Assembly (NCBI GenBank): GCA_965220075.1 | Contig: OZ244806.1 | Coordinates: 868,001 to 932,000 of the forward strand | Reading direction: 5' to 3' | Origin: G965220075 sp965220075 | Lineage (GTDB): Bacteria > Chloroflexota > UBA11872 | DNA length: 64,000 bases | Shown: positions 55,301 through 63,984 of the stretch, in pieces | Numbering within the stretch: the stretch's first letter is position 1 | Layout of the letters: each line of letters begins with the position of its first letter | Notes under the pieces: model-generated | The model's database searches: none | The model's input: the letters and a program-made list of their open reading frames with translations, nothing else | Told to the model about the DNA's origin: nothing | Position numbers and translations under genes: made by a program

Positions 55301-55846
55301 GCCTTCGGGGCACGTCCAGCTCGATTCCGTGGTCAGGTCGACAAATGAGTCTGGATCCAGTTCGCCGGTCGGACTCAGACGCGCGGCCAGGTGCACAAGC
55401 GGCGTGCCCTGCGGAAACCGGCCCTCGAGATTGATCTGCGTGGGCCCTTCGACCTCGTAGATGCTGCGTGCGAGCGTCTTGGCCTGGTGCTCGGACCCAC
55501 CGGCCAGGACTGCCTCGAGGTTTGCGTGGGTGCGGGCGTCAGGCGCGCCGCGCTGCCCGGTCGCGGAGCTTACGTCCTCGTAGATCCAGATCGGCAGTCC
55601 GGCCTCCGAGGCCTTGCGCAGCGCGTAGCCGAACGCATCCCACCAACGCTCTTCCGTGTCGCCAAGACGCAACCCTGGCCGCGGCTGCACAAGCAGGCCG
55701 CCGAATCCCTTGGCGGCAAACTCGCGTACCTGACGGCCGAGCTCGGCCTCCTGCAGCTCGCCATTCCATAGCCAAACGGCCAGTGGGCGGTAGCTGCGCG
55801 CAGGTTCGCGGAACTGTGTACGTAGCCGATTTAAAGCTCTGCTCAT
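52328..55846 (-). CDS. GH106-like alpha-L-rhamnosidase-type glycoside hydrolase
   Basis: About 1,172 residues. The opening RPLAVWLWNGELQEAELGRQV and FAAKGFGGLLVQPRPGL match the N-terminal barrel of GH106-type rhamnosidases and related GH2-superfamily proteins. Mid-domain segments (DHGYALLPKLPM; ATVAGLYAEAWFQQIGEWC) and a C-terminal galactose-binding-like sandwich (WATFVGVEKVTVYLNGTRLG and VIVNNRRIGARLWPPYVF) complete the layout. No signal peptide was seen, so it may act on imported oligosaccharides. Catalytic residues cannot be assigned by eye. A start at 55873 (GTG) is possible; 55846 (ATG) is preferred. A promoter lies at 56.0 kb. Confidence 0.75.
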   Translation of the reverse strand: MSRALNRLRTQFREPARSYRPLAVWLWNGELQEAELGRQVREFAAKGFGGLLVQPRPGLRLGDTEERWWDAFGYALRKASEAGLPIWIYEDVSSATGQRGAPDARTHANLEAVLAGGSEHQAKTLARSIYEVEGPTQINLEGRFPQGTPLVHLAARLSPTGELDPDSFVDLTTESSWTCPEGKWRLVSFAAQTIDNQIDYLQPETGKRFVETVYEPYAKRFPTALGKGIAGVFASGSHLASQPIPWTAKLAERFEADHGYALLPKLPMLVFRAGRETVKVRCDFYATVAGLYAEAWFQQIGEWCQRHDLAWSGHTEEHVAFQPARQGQYFTTLRHFAIPASDVHGFRYSRPRDVQPAELRPAVSIAKMMKRGRSAAEAFGGSGWGTTIDELRGGLNLLAALGVDTPVIRGFHASLDSPAAIADLPPSLFSQNPYWEHFGQVTDYASRLSALIGNTSGATSTAVLLPATSVAANTADGRPNRRADEIAQTFEDLVDGLFARGVSAYVVDDAFLVDARLEKGSLRLGTLSVDTIVLPPLPVLTRAGARRLLALARSGGRVISVGEHATASVDTGSNDGSVMRSMESLFGARASGKQGRKVGKGRSHAFEGLTDQTLASIVSLVRPDAVIVSEAGAARVVARTLDGADAFLVLNTGSDEHSVKAKVRSRGGAEVWDPETGASETLRLSGGRAAREFELTLPPRAARVVVFDYSARPTSTSRRARRASHVEPIDLSPDWQFVLETGVATGPGSIRRLELPVMRFRDFSLGQRRLEQLRDPLFDDSDWRVLWLTCPAARVVGNWRAEWITGVARPQGWVVLPQSDRHSRLRFVKKFSVSEPPIKAWATFVGVEKVTVYLNGTRLGESEDWSNPVTYNVMPYLRLGENTIVADVENARPGPLVFLFEAQIDVRSGDSVVIVSDESWGVQAPRQEIWNGLAYERDTPIVPWSRGRPPVPPWGQIPLLSETVKFPRTLMYRQRLPVGCVGIAIPAIKGGHNVFVDVRERTPDINGIYNITTGSLLSIEIAASDFSNGVLQPLTLFTRPTGISLQSWSSLGYDWYSGVAAYERTFDLPVAPGGSRVTLDLGDVRHQAEVIVNNRRIGARLWPPYVFDLTGVVQKGSNSLRVRVGNLLANRMRWRREESRASDPWHRYWHQDSIEPERLESGLLGPVELYVD

Positions 55847-55873
55847 GAAGAGGGCCGCGACGGTTCCAACCAC

Positions 55874-56223
55874 GCTCGGAGCGGCAACTCAATGCACGCC
55901 CAGATAAGGTCGATCATCCTGCCAGACGCACCACGCCACGCTCAGAGCGCGACGATTAGGGCCGACGGAAGGATAATCACGATTGGACCGCAGACAGCAA
56001 ATTATACGAATTGGGTGAAAATCCAGCCAAATTGCTTGACATAATAGATAAAGTGTCGGCAAGAAGGACGATTGAACCGCCTTTTTATCCAGACGGCGCG
56101 CACTGCACCGCAGGCTCGTCATTGTGACTAAGGGTTGGCGGTGGGATGGCAGCCTTGCCGTGTCACTGACGGTTCTCGCGTCGCGCTCGCGAGGATGATC
56201 GTAGTCACCCGAGTTGGGGTCCG
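55874..56223. other. 350-bp divergent intergenic region, partly AT-rich
   Basis: Holds the promoter of the GH106-like gene (56001-56030) and must hold the start region of the methyltransferase. The tract 56000-56060 is clearly AT-rich. A TTGACA at 56036 on the plus strand lacks a partner -10. No gene was found. Confidence 0.5.
56001..56030 (-). promoter_or_regulatory. Sigma-70-type promoter for the GH106-like gene
   Basis: On the reverse strand TTGGCT (56030-56025) and a perfect TATAAT (56006-56001) are separated by 18 bases, pointing at the glycoside hydrolase start about 155 bases downstream. Confidence 0.55.
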
Positions 56224-56979
56224 ATGGTGAGTGGTCCTCGAACGTTTGCCGCTTGGTATCTCGACCTCGTGGACTTAAGTGAAGTGGGGCGGGCGCTGGA
56301 CGCGGGCTGTGGCGCGGGCAGCGCGGCAGTCGAGCTCAGAAAGCGCCTGCGGCCCGGCACTCCGGTCATAGCGCTGGACGCGGACCGGGCAGCCGCGCGT
56401 GCCGCGGCTTCAGCCAGTGGCGGCTCTCCCTTGCGGGGCGACATTGGCGCTTTGCCCCTTGGCAGCGCAACGATTGACTTGGTAATCGCGGGTCACGTGC
56501 TCTACTACGCCGAGCCGCTGGAACCCTGGCTCCTGCAGCTGCGGCGCGTCATGCGACCGGGCGCGATGCTGATCGCAACCGCCAACAGCCAGGGCTCGGC
56601 GCGCGTGCTGCTCGATATCCACGTAGAGATATGTCGCCGAGCTGGTCTGTTTGCAATGGCCGAGCGCGCTCTAGCGCCATCGCTCCGCGATCGATTCACC
56701 CTCGAAAACGGCGCCGCCCCGCTGCGGCGCGTATTCGGTCGCCTGGATCGACGCGCGCGCGCGGATTTGCTTGTAATCGAAAGCTTGGACGCTGCGCTCA
56801 CGCTTTACTTTGGCGGCTTGCACACACGCGGCGCGGAGGGGTCGACGTCTCCGAGCGAAGCGCGGGCGCTGGCGCGGCGGCTGGCGCCTTTCGCGCGGGC
56901 GGCATTTGGAGCGGCCTGCGACGCCGACGGGCGTCTTCAGGTGCCGCGCCGCAGCGGATGTTTCCTGGCGCGCCGCTAG
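56224..56979 (+). CDS. SAM-dependent methyltransferase
   Basis: 251 residues of class I Rossmann methyltransferase. Motif I reads ALDAGCGAGSAAVELRKRL, followed by the acidic VIALDADRAAARAAA, LRGDIGALPLGSATIDLVIA and the WLLQLRRVMRPGAMLIAT strand. The second half is variable and probably holds the substrate site, but no small-molecule or protein target is recognisable. The ATG at 56224 is the first start before the domain. It stands alone, divergent from the GH106-like gene. Confidence 0.82.
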   Translation: MVSGPRTFAAWYLDLVDLSEVGRALDAGCGAGSAAVELRKRLRPGTPVIALDADRAAARAAASASGGSPLRGDIGALPLGSATIDLVIAGHVLYYAEPLEPWLLQLRRVMRPGAMLIATANSQGSARVLLDIHVEICRRAGLFAMAERALAPSLRDRFTLENGAAPLRRVFGRLDRRARADLLVIESLDAALTLYFGGLHTRGAEGSTSPSEARALARRLAPFARAAFGAACDADGRLQVPRRSGCFLARR

Positions 56980-57227
56980 CGGCGCGCTTAATCTCCTCAC
57001 CGACCGGCTAGAACGCGTGGAGCAGCCGCGGGTACGCGTACCATGGGCGCCACGGGCCACGGCTGGCGCGTCCAGCCGCCAAGTCGATGGTGTTTCAGCG
57101 GCGTGCTTGATTCGCAGATTTGGCAATCGGTGAGCGGCGCGAGCGCATCGCGCGGGCCGCGAGCGATCCGGCTCGCAAATCCGCTAAAGCCTCGCGCCCG
57201 GGAGATTGGCGGGCGGAGTCGTGAGGA

Positions 57228-59285
57228 ATGGCCCGCCGCGCCGCGCGCGGACCGTGCGCACGTTTCAAGGACGGCGGCCGCGCCGTGAAGACGAGTCGAG
57301 CGATCACGATCGCGGCCCTCATAGGTACTGTGCTGCTCCTGCCGGTCATAGTGATCCTTGGTCTGGGGCTGTACGGATCCTCCCTCACGGGGAGCTTCCC
57401 TCTAGACGGGTCGAGTGGGCCGGAGCTGGCGATCGAACCCGAGCGCGTGCACCCGGGCGCCGCGATAACCATTCGCGGTCAACAGTGGGAGCCGCGCACG
57501 CTGGCCCGCGTGGAAATGGTGGTGCAGGCCAATCAGCCGGAGCTCGCTGCGGACGGCGAGGTTGGCTATCGCTTCGTCGCGCTGCCGCCGGTCTTCGTCG
57601 GCGAAATCATCGTTTCGCGAGCGGGGACGTTCGCTATGGATACGCAGATCCCCACAACGCTGCCCATGGGGGCGGGCGCCGCCATCCAGTTTGTGGCGGA
57701 AGCCACCTATCGCGGCGGCGAGCCTGCCGGCGAGGCCCGCGTCGAGTTCGAGATCGAACCGGGCCCGGCCGCCGTGAACCTGCACGTTTCAGCCGAGCCG
57801 GATGGACAACCAGCGCCCCAAGCGCTCGTGGAGCTGCGCACCAATCAGGGGCAGTTGGTGGCGGCGAAACGAACGGATGTCCAGGGCAACGTGCGCTTCG
57901 AAGGCCTTCCGTCGGGGGCGTCATACGCCGTGTTTGCCCGGCTGGCGGGATTCGCTGCCGGCGTCAGCGTGCAGGTGACCGCGCACGAGGACGAGTCCAC
58001 GCTCGCTGAGATCGCGCTCACTCCCGCCGACCATGGACGTCTCTTCGTTGCCGGTGGGGCGCAGGGAGCATCCGATCCAGGCGTCACCGTGATAGATCTT
58101 GCTTCGCTTTCCACGCTTGACGGTAAACCTCCCGAGCCGCGCGAACCGGTGTGGTCGCTTGCCCCGGACGACAAACGGGGGGTCGTCTATGTAGCCCGCG
58201 AGGTCGCAACGGAAATACAGGTCATCGACGCCGCCAGCGGGGCGGCGCGTGAACCGATCCCGTTGACGTTCGGCTTGGACGTGCGGGCCAGCGACGCCGA
58301 CGGACGCCCGATCGAGGATGCTCAGGTGAGCCTGCTCTGGCTGGCGCAGGGTCAGCTCATCCCCGTGCGTGTAGCGACCAGCGGCGCCGACGGGCTGGCC
58401 AGGTTCGAGCACCTCATCAGCGGGAGCATGTACATGATTCAGATCCAGGCGGACGGCTTCCATCAACCGGGTGAGCTGCTGCCGCGTGAGGTTATCGGCA
58501 CGCATGGCCGGGTTTTCCGCGAGGTCATGCTTGCTACGGGTCCGGCCGACCAAAGCGCCTCGAGCTTGCTGCCCGTGGCAGACGCGGATGACACTCCGGC
58601 CACGGCGTTGGTGATTTCGGATCTCGCCGTCGATCCGGTGACGGGCCTGCTCTACGCTGCCGGCTCGGACCTCTCACGCGGGCATCTTTTTGTGATCGAT
58701 CCCGACACCGCCCGCATTGTTCACGACTGGGGAGTTCCCGCCGGCGTGGGCGACGTGGCGCCGGCCGGCGACGGCCGCACGGTCTTCATTGCCAACCGTC
58801 CGTTTGCCACGGTCACCCGTATCGACGTCGTCAGCGGCGCGGTGGAGGCCACCAGAAGGGTCCCGGCATGGCCCGAATCTATCGTCGTGGGCGCCGACGG
58901 CGCCGTCTACGTGGCGTGCATGCGCACCGGGCTTGTCACTCAACTCGACGGCGCGTCGCTGGATACGCGCGCTTCGCGTCAGCTCGACGAAGGCGTCAGC
59001 AGGCTGTTGGTGCTGCCGGGCGACGACACGGTGCTGGTGGCTAATGCCTGGACCGATATCGTGACGGGCCTGGATACGCAGGACTTAGGCATACGATTCC
59101 TGCTGCCGGTGCCCAAGTCGCCGCGCGCGTTCGCTTTCGACACCGCAAATCGAAGGCTGATCGTGGGCAGCGCGGAGGGCGGCACAGTGTCCATTTACAA
59201 CGCCGATACGTTTGACTTGCACCGGCGGATAGTCCTCGGCATGCACATCAATGACATGACCACAAGCGCGCCCGCCGGTGGATGA
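57228..59285 (+). CDS. Membrane-anchored propeller protein with carboxypeptidase-regulatory-like domains
   Basis: 685 residues. A membrane anchor (IAALIGTVLLLPVIVILGLGLYG) precedes an Ig-like region (IRGQQWEPRTLARVEM). Two carboxypeptidase regulatory-like/CnaB-type folds follow (LVAAKRTDVQGNVRFEGLPSGASYAVFA; RVATSGADGLARFEHLISG), along with YVTN-type propeller repeats (LFVIDPDTARIV, VYVACMRTGLVTQLDGASL, LLVLPGDDTVLVANAWTDI). Such proteins sit outside the membrane and bind glycans or proteins. The start is ATG at 57228 (GGAG nine bases before) or GTG at 57285. It overlaps the holB start by eight bases. Confidence 0.75.
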   Translation: MARRAARGPCARFKDGGRAVKTSRAITIAALIGTVLLLPVIVILGLGLYGSSLTGSFPLDGSSGPELAIEPERVHPGAAITIRGQQWEPRTLARVEMVVQANQPELAADGEVGYRFVALPPVFVGEIIVSRAGTFAMDTQIPTTLPMGAGAAIQFVAEATYRGGEPAGEARVEFEIEPGPAAVNLHVSAEPDGQPAPQALVELRTNQGQLVAAKRTDVQGNVRFEGLPSGASYAVFARLAGFAAGVSVQVTAHEDESTLAEIALTPADHGRLFVAGGAQGASDPGVTVIDLASLSTLDGKPPEPREPVWSLAPDDKRGVVYVAREVATEIQVIDAASGAAREPIPLTFGLDVRASDADGRPIEDAQVSLLWLAQGQLIPVRVATSGADGLARFEHLISGSMYMIQIQADGFHQPGELLPREVIGTHGRVFREVMLATGPADQSASSLLPVADADDTPATALVISDLAVDPVTGLLYAAGSDLSRGHLFVIDPDTARIVHDWGVPAGVGDVAPAGDGRTVFIANRPFATVTRIDVVSGAVEATRRVPAWPESIVVGADGAVYVACMRTGLVTQLDGASLDTRASRQLDEGVSRLLVLPGDDTVLVANAWTDIVTGLDTQDLGIRFLLPVPKSPRAFAFDTANRRLIVGSAEGGTVSIYNADTFDLHRRIVLGMHINDMTTSAPAGG

Positions 59286-60363
59286 CTGGGGGCTGGTTGG
59301 ACAGGGGCGCGCCGTCCGCGCATTCCAAGGCGCCATGCGTGCGGGCCGTCTCGCGCATGCCTATCTGCTCAGCGGCCCTCCGGGCGTGGGACGGCGCACC
59401 TTTGCTATTCGGATGGCGCAGGCGTTGGTGTGCGTCGGCGGCGCTCCACCCTGTCTGTCATGCGAGCCGTGCGGACGTCTCGACGACTCCAACCCCATGT
59501 GGCGCCTGGCTGTGCGCCGCGGCCACAAGGATGAGCCGTCGGAAGAAAGCTCCGGGCGGGAGCGGCGCCCTCTCGACCACGTGCTGACGCCGTACTTCGA
59601 TCTGCACGTGCTGCGGCGCGCCGATCGCCGTCGGGATATCTCGGTGGAAGGTGTGCGCGCCTTTACGTCGGCGCTCCATCTCAAGCCCGCCTATTGGCCG
59701 GTGCGCATCGGGATAATCGATGGCGCGCACGAATTGAATGATTCGGCGGCCAGCGCGCTCCTCAAGTCACTGGAAGAACCCACGCCGCATACGCTCATGG
59801 TTCTGATCGCGCCGCGCGCGGCCGACATGCTGCAAACGATTTGCTCGCGTTGCCGCGTGGTGGAGCTGGGGCCCGTATCGGCGGCCGAAATCGCCGCGCA
59901 CCTGGCGGCTAATCACGGCCTGCCGGAGGAGCGGGCTGAGGCGCTGGCCGCCGCGGCGCGCGGTCGCGTCGGGTGGGCCGTTCGCATGGCCCACAATACG
60001 GAGGCGTGGGAAGCGGAAGAAGCCAGGCGCGTGGAGGCTCAGGCGTTTGAATCCGCCGGACCAACCGAGCGCTTTGCCAGCGTGGGCGATATTCTCGGCG
60101 GCGGGGCGCCGCTCGCGCAGGCACAACGCGCCTATTCGTGGTTCAGGGCGCTGGAGGCCGTGCATGCGCATCAACTTCGGGCCGCCATGCGGCACAATGC
60201 GCATGACGCGTCGCTTGCCGACCGCGCCGCCCTCGAACGCGCAGTGCGCCGAATGCTGCGACTTAGCACGGCCTGGCAGAATGTCTCGCGGAACGTGACG
60301 CCGCGCCTGGCCTGTGAAGATCTGGCCTTGCGCCCGGAGGATCTCGATCCGGTGAGCGCCTGA
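59278..60363 (+). CDS. holB: DNA polymerase III delta-prime subunit
   Basis: 361 residues. Clamp-loader AAA+ fold: the Walker A-like loop GPPGVGRRT (33-41) has Lys replaced by Arg, as is normal for the non-hydrolysing delta-prime subunit. A zinc-binding trio lies in CLSCEPC (59, 62, 65). LNDSAASALLKSLEEPTPHT and SRCRVVELGPVSAAEIAAHL complete the core. Part of the complex that opens and loads the beta clamp. The start is GTG, overlapping the previous gene. The following ricT is two bases after its stop, the same order as in Firmicutes. Confidence 0.92.
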   Translation: MDDWGLVGQGRAVRAFQGAMRAGRLAHAYLLSGPPGVGRRTFAIRMAQALVCVGGAPPCLSCEPCGRLDDSNPMWRLAVRRGHKDEPSEESSGRERRPLDHVLTPYFDLHVLRRADRRRDISVEGVRAFTSALHLKPAYWPVRIGIIDGAHELNDSAASALLKSLEEPTPHTLMVLIAPRAADMLQTICSRCRVVELGPVSAAEIAAHLAANHGLPEERAEALAAAARGRVGWAVRMAHNTEAWEAEEARRVEAQAFESAGPTERFASVGDILGGGAPLAQAQRAYSWFRALEAVHAHQLRAAMRHNAHDASLADRAALERAVRRMLRLSTAWQNVSRNVTPRLACEDLALRPEDLDPVSA

Positions 60364-60365
60364 GC

Positions 60366-61298
60366 ATGAGCGCTGTGGACGCGCCGCCCAACGACGCCAC
60401 CGTGATCGGAGTTCGCTTTCGGCGCGCCGGGCGGCTCTACTACTTCGATCCCCTCGACATCCAATTCCGCGTGAACGAATACGCGATCGTCGACACGCCG
60501 CGCGGGCAGTCCGCGGCGCGGGTAGTGCTCGAGCGAACGCAGGTTGCGAGAAACGAGCTGCGAGGCGGGCTCAAGCCAGTCGTGCGCAAAGCCAGCGCGG
60601 ACGATCTCTCCCGCATGGCCGCGTTTCGGGACGAGGAGCCCCAAGCCGAGCGAGTGTTTGCCGAGAAGATCGCCGCATCCCGATTGCCCATGCAACCGGT
60701 GAAAGCCGAGTACAGCTTCGACGGCGGCACCCTGACTCTGCACTTCTCGTCTACCGCGTCAAGAGTGGACTTCAGCACGCTGGCGCAAGACCTGGCCGCG
60801 ACGTTTCGCACTCGCGTGGAGTTGCGGCGAGTTGGCCCGCGCGAACGCGCCCGGTTGCGCACCGGCCTCGGGCGCTGCGGCCGCGAGCTGTGCTGCGCCA
60901 CTTTTCTGACCGAGTTGGATACCGTCACGCTCCGCATGCCCAAGGATCAAAACCTGCCCCTCAATCCCGACAAGATCTCGGGTGTGTGCGGACGCCTGCT
61001 GTGCTGCCTGCAATACGAGCACGAGGGATACCTGGCCGACAAGCTGGCTGCCGAGCAGGAGAATGGCGGCGGCTGCGCGACCGAGGGGAAGTGTGGGACC
61101 TGCGGCGTGCATGATCTTCGAGCCGAGCTCGGTCAGCCGGTCGCACCGGATGTCGCGGCGGTCGATCGTGACCCCTCCGGCCGGGACTCCCCATCCGCCG
61201 ACTCGTCAGATCCATCCACCTCAAGTCGTGTCAGACCGAGTGTCGGGCCCCCTTCCGGCCGGCGCCGACGCAGGCGGGGGCGCGGCCGGGGCTCCTAG
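60366..61298 (+). CDS. ricT: PSP1-domain protein RicT (YaaT)
   Basis: 310 residues. PSP1 domain with Cys motifs GRCGRELCCATFL and GVCGRLLCCLQYE, which in RicT bind Fe-S clusters in the RicAFT complex that directs RNase Y processing and affects sporulation in Bacillus. The late EGKCGTCG adds further cysteines. Start and order directly after holB are as in Firmicutes. The last 60 residues are Ser/Pro/Arg-rich with an RRRRRRGRGRG end that could touch RNA. RicA/RicF partners are not in view. The role here may be RNA processing rather than sporulation. Confidence 0.9.
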   Translation: MSAVDAPPNDATVIGVRFRRAGRLYYFDPLDIQFRVNEYAIVDTPRGQSAARVVLERTQVARNELRGGLKPVVRKASADDLSRMAAFRDEEPQAERVFAEKIAASRLPMQPVKAEYSFDGGTLTLHFSSTASRVDFSTLAQDLAATFRTRVELRRVGPRERARLRTGLGRCGRELCCATFLTELDTVTLRMPKDQNLPLNPDKISGVCGRLLCCLQYEHEGYLADKLAAEQENGGGCATEGKCGTCGVHDLRAELGQPVAPDVAAVDRDPSGRDSPSADSSDPSTSSRVRPSVGPPSGRRRRRRGRGRGS

Positions 61299-61449
61299 CG
61301 CTTATATCCGCGGGTATTCGCGGCGAGCTCCACCGGGCCTCTCCGCTTTTTCACACGCAAGCGTGGCCGTGAGGCTCGCATCGGGCCGCCGGAGCCTCGC
61401 TGAGCAGCGCCGCCATCCACGTCGCCGCCGAGCGCGGCTCTCTACCCCG

Positions 61450-62892
61450 TTAGGCGTCGTAGTAGAGCATGAACTCGTACGGATGCGGCCGCAGGTTCAC
61501 CTCGTCGGCTTCGCGCGTGCGCTTGTACTCCAGCCAGGTGTCGATGAGGTCCTGGGTGAACACATCGCCGGTCAGCAGGAAATCGTGATCGGCTTCCAGC
61601 GCGTCGAGGACTTCGTAGAGCGAACCGGGAACTGATTGGATTTGGGCGGCCTCCTCCGGCTCGAGCTCGTAGAGGTCCTTGTCGACCGGTTCGGGCGGCT
61701 CGATCTGATTCGTGACTCCATCCAATCCCGCCATCAGCATGGCCGCGAAGGCCAGGTAGGGGTTGGCCAGGGGATCCGGCGGCCGGAACTCGACGCGTCT
61801 GGCCGCCGGGCTGTCCGAGTACATGGGGATGCGTACGCAAGCGCTGCGGTTGCGGCGTGAGTAGACCAGGTTGACGGGCGCTTCGAAGCCGGGCACAAGC
61901 CGACGGTAAGAGTTGGTGGTTGGCGCACAAAAGGCGAGCAGCGCCGGTGCGTGGCGAATCAAGCCGCCGATGTAATGGCGCGCCATCTCGCTCAGCATTG
62001 CGTAGCCCTGCGCGTCATAGAACAGATTGGCGCCGCCTCTCCACAGGCTTTGATGCACGTGCATGCCCGAGCCGTTGTCGCCAAAAACCGGCTTCGGCAT
62101 GAAGGTGACCGTGTAGCCATGCTGCCGCGCCACGTTCTTGACAAGGTACTTGTAGACCATTAGGTGGTCGGCGGTGTGCGTGAGCGGGCCGTAGTGCAGG
62201 TCGATCTCGGCCTGGCCTGCCGTGGCCACCTCGTGGTGATGGGTCTCAACGTCCACGCCGGCGTCGAGCATCGCCAGTACCATCCGTGAACGCAGATCCT
62301 GCAGCTTGTCGGTGGGCGGCGTCGGGAAATACCCCTCCTTGTGACGGGGCCGGTGACCCAGGTTGGGCGAATGAATGTCGTCCGCGCCGGCGTTCCAAAT
62401 CCCTTCCTCCGAGTCCACGAAGTAGAAGCCGGCGTTGGCCGCCTGGTCGAAGCGCACGCTGTTGAAGATGAAGAACTCGGCCTCCGGACCCCAGTAGCTT
62501 GTGTCCGCGATCCCGCTGCTAGTCACGAACTGCTCGGCCTTCTTCGCGACGTTGCGCGGATCGCGGGTATAAGCCTCGCCCGTGATCGGGTCCCTGATGT
62601 CGGCGATCAGGACGAGAGTGGGGACTTCGAGGGTCGGGTCCACGAACGCGGTGGTGGGATCGGGCACGACCAGCATGTCGCTCTCTTGGATCTGCTGAAA
62701 TCCGCGAATGCTCGAACCGTCGAATCCCAGGCCCTCATCGAAGGCGTCGTCATCGAGCTTGTCGATGGGAATCGAGAAGTGCTGCCACGTGCCCGGCAGG
62801 TCGGTGAACCGTATGTCCACCATTCGCGCGTCCGCGTCGCGTGCCTTGCGCAGCGCGGATTGGATCAGGTCGGCCGTCGATTCGTCGGTCAT
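61450..62892 (-). CDS. glnA: Type I glutamine synthetase
   Basis: 480 residues of GSI. Makes glutamine from glutamate, ammonia and ATP as a dodecamer. Motifs: LGFDGSSIRGFQQIQESDM, then YWGPEAEFFIF, VTFMPKPVFGDNGSGMHVHQS, ARHYIGGLIRHAPAL and SRRNRSACVRIPM. Tyr408 in DKDLYELEPEEA lies in the position of the adenylylated Tyr397 of E. coli, so the GSI-beta type of control is possible. The ATG at 62892 is fixed by GAGGAGC six bases upstream. An in-frame extension to 63267 is unlike any GS. A promoter and a structured leader lie upstream. Confidence 0.97.
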   Translation of the reverse strand: MTDESTADLIQSALRKARDADARMVDIRFTDLPGTWQHFSIPIDKLDDDAFDEGLGFDGSSIRGFQQIQESDMLVVPDPTTAFVDPTLEVPTLVLIADIRDPITGEAYTRDPRNVAKKAEQFVTSSGIADTSYWGPEAEFFIFNSVRFDQAANAGFYFVDSEEGIWNAGADDIHSPNLGHRPRHKEGYFPTPPTDKLQDLRSRMVLAMLDAGVDVETHHHEVATAGQAEIDLHYGPLTHTADHLMVYKYLVKNVARQHGYTVTFMPKPVFGDNGSGMHVHQSLWRGGANLFYDAQGYAMLSEMARHYIGGLIRHAPALLAFCAPTTNSYRRLVPGFEAPVNLVYSRRNRSACVRIPMYSDSPAARRVEFRPPDPLANPYLAFAAMLMAGLDGVTNQIEPPEPVDKDLYELEPEEAAQIQSVPGSLYEVLDALEADHDFLLTGDVFTQDLIDTWLEYKRTREADEVNLRPHPYEFMLYYDA

Positions 62893-62955
62893 GGTTCGCT
62901 CCTCAGACTCAGCCTCGCTGGCTCGGGGACGGCCCACAGGCCCAAACATACAAAC

Positions 62956-63039
62956 GGTCCCGCAGCTTCCTCGCTGCCGGGACCTCATTGACACGCCAGG
63001 GGCCCCTGCGCCGGGGCCCAAGCACCGCTCTCGAGCGGT
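62956..63039 (-). promoter_or_regulatory. Three consecutive stem-loops in the glnA leader
   Basis: Read on the glnA transcript: ACCGCTCGAGAGCGGT (63039-63024); GGGCCCCGGCGCAGGGGCCC (63019-63000); and a long stem GGTCCCGGCAGC...GCTGCGGGACC (62984-62956), followed by GTTTGTATGTTT. The last looks like an intrinsic terminator placed before the coding region, as in an attenuator or riboswitch expression platform. No known riboswitch consensus was recognised. Confidence 0.55.
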
Positions 63040-63048
63040 CTGCAAATG

Positions 63049-63077
63049 ATTGTAGAGACCGCGCGAAACGCTGTCCA
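63049..63077 (-). promoter_or_regulatory. Promoter of glnA
   Basis: TGGACA (63077-63072) and TACAAT (63054-63049) on the reverse strand at a 17-base spacing, five of six matches each to sigma-70 consensus. Transcription would start near 63042, giving about 150 nt of leader. Confidence 0.6.
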
Positions 63078-63354
63078 AAGCCGTGGCCGCCGCCCATGCC
63101 ACTGACCTGAAAGCGGCGGGTGGGGCTATCGCCGTGGCCTGCCCGCGAATGCTCGCGCCGGGGGTAATTGCCGGCGCACGTCCCACCCGGCCAACGTAGC
63201 CCAACGGCGCGTCCTGTCGGCGCCCACGTACAATCATCACCGTCCGCACCCTGGGCTCGGCGGGCACACCGCCGCTCAGCGGCTCGCTGCCAACAAACGA
63301 AGTGGGAAAACCAGCCAGGGTACGGAGCGTCTAATAGCGCGGATGGGGTGAGCG

Positions 63355-63852
63355 GTGCAGCTTTGGGAGCGCTTCGTTCTGGGGCGAGTCGGGCTCGGAT
63401 TCGCCGTTCTGGCCACGCTTGCGATTCCAATCGTCGGGATCGTGATCCTGCGATTCCTGCTCAGCGGGGTTCCGGTGGAGCTGTCGCCGGGCGGCGTGGT
63501 GGACGCGGTGATTACGGCGCGACCGGCCGAACAGACGTCTCCGCGGTTGGGGGCGTCCCGACTGCCGACCGTCCTGCCGGCCGCCACGGCGCCGCCTGCG
63601 TCTACACAGGCGGCGCCGCAGGCACCGGCCGTTCGAGCTTCTCCGACTCCGACCGCGCAGCCTGTTGGCCTGGTGAACGCTACCGACGGGCTCAATCTAC
63701 GGACGCAGCCGAACACTCACGCGCGCGTGCTGCGCATCCTGCCCTTTGAAACCGAAGTCAAGCTGACCGGTCGGGAACGCCTTGCCGAAGGTCTTCGGTG
63801 GGTCGAGCTCGAGCAGGGCGGTTGGGTCCAGGAGCGCTACCTGAACCGGTGA
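63355..63852 (+). CDS. SH3b-domain membrane-anchored protein
   Basis: 165 residues. One N-terminal transmembrane segment (GFAVLATLAIPIVGIVILRFLL) is followed by a Pro/Ala/Thr linker and a C-terminal bacterial SH3 domain (GLVNATDGLNLRTQPNTHAR, then VLRILPFETEVKLTGRER and GLRWVELEQGGWVQERYL). SH3b domains bind peptidoglycan or other cell-wall material. The start is GTG at 63355 with GGGGTG upstream. It is divergent from glnA and probably sits outside the membrane. Confidence 0.8.
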   Translation: MQLWERFVLGRVGLGFAVLATLAIPIVGIVILRFLLSGVPVELSPGGVVDAVITARPAEQTSPRLGASRLPTVLPAATAPPASTQAAPQAPAVRASPTPTAQPVGLVNATDGLNLRTQPNTHARVLRILPFETEVKLTGRERLAEGLRWVELEQGGWVQERYLNR

Positions 63853-63984
63853 GGCGCCGCCCGCGCGGCTGATGCGGCAGTCGCGAGCTGGCCGCCGTAG
63901 CCGCACCCGCCCACGGTGATACGCCTCTTTCAGCTCCCAGGCTAGGGGGCGCTAACTCCGGGTCCTTGCCGTAGAGTGCGCTCC

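Noticed and set aside
56036..56064. Consensus TTGACA on the plus strand as a promoter for the methyltransferase
   Set aside because: No -10 hexamer at 16-18 bases; the sequence there is GCAAGA.
59374..59400. Walker A Lys-to-Arg change in holB as a defect
   Set aside because: Delta-prime subunits normally lack ATP-binding ability, so the change is expected.
62893..63267. N-terminal extension of glutamine synthetase
   Set aside because: In frame but unlike any GS. It overlaps the promoter and hairpins, and a good Shine-Dalgarno sits before 62892.
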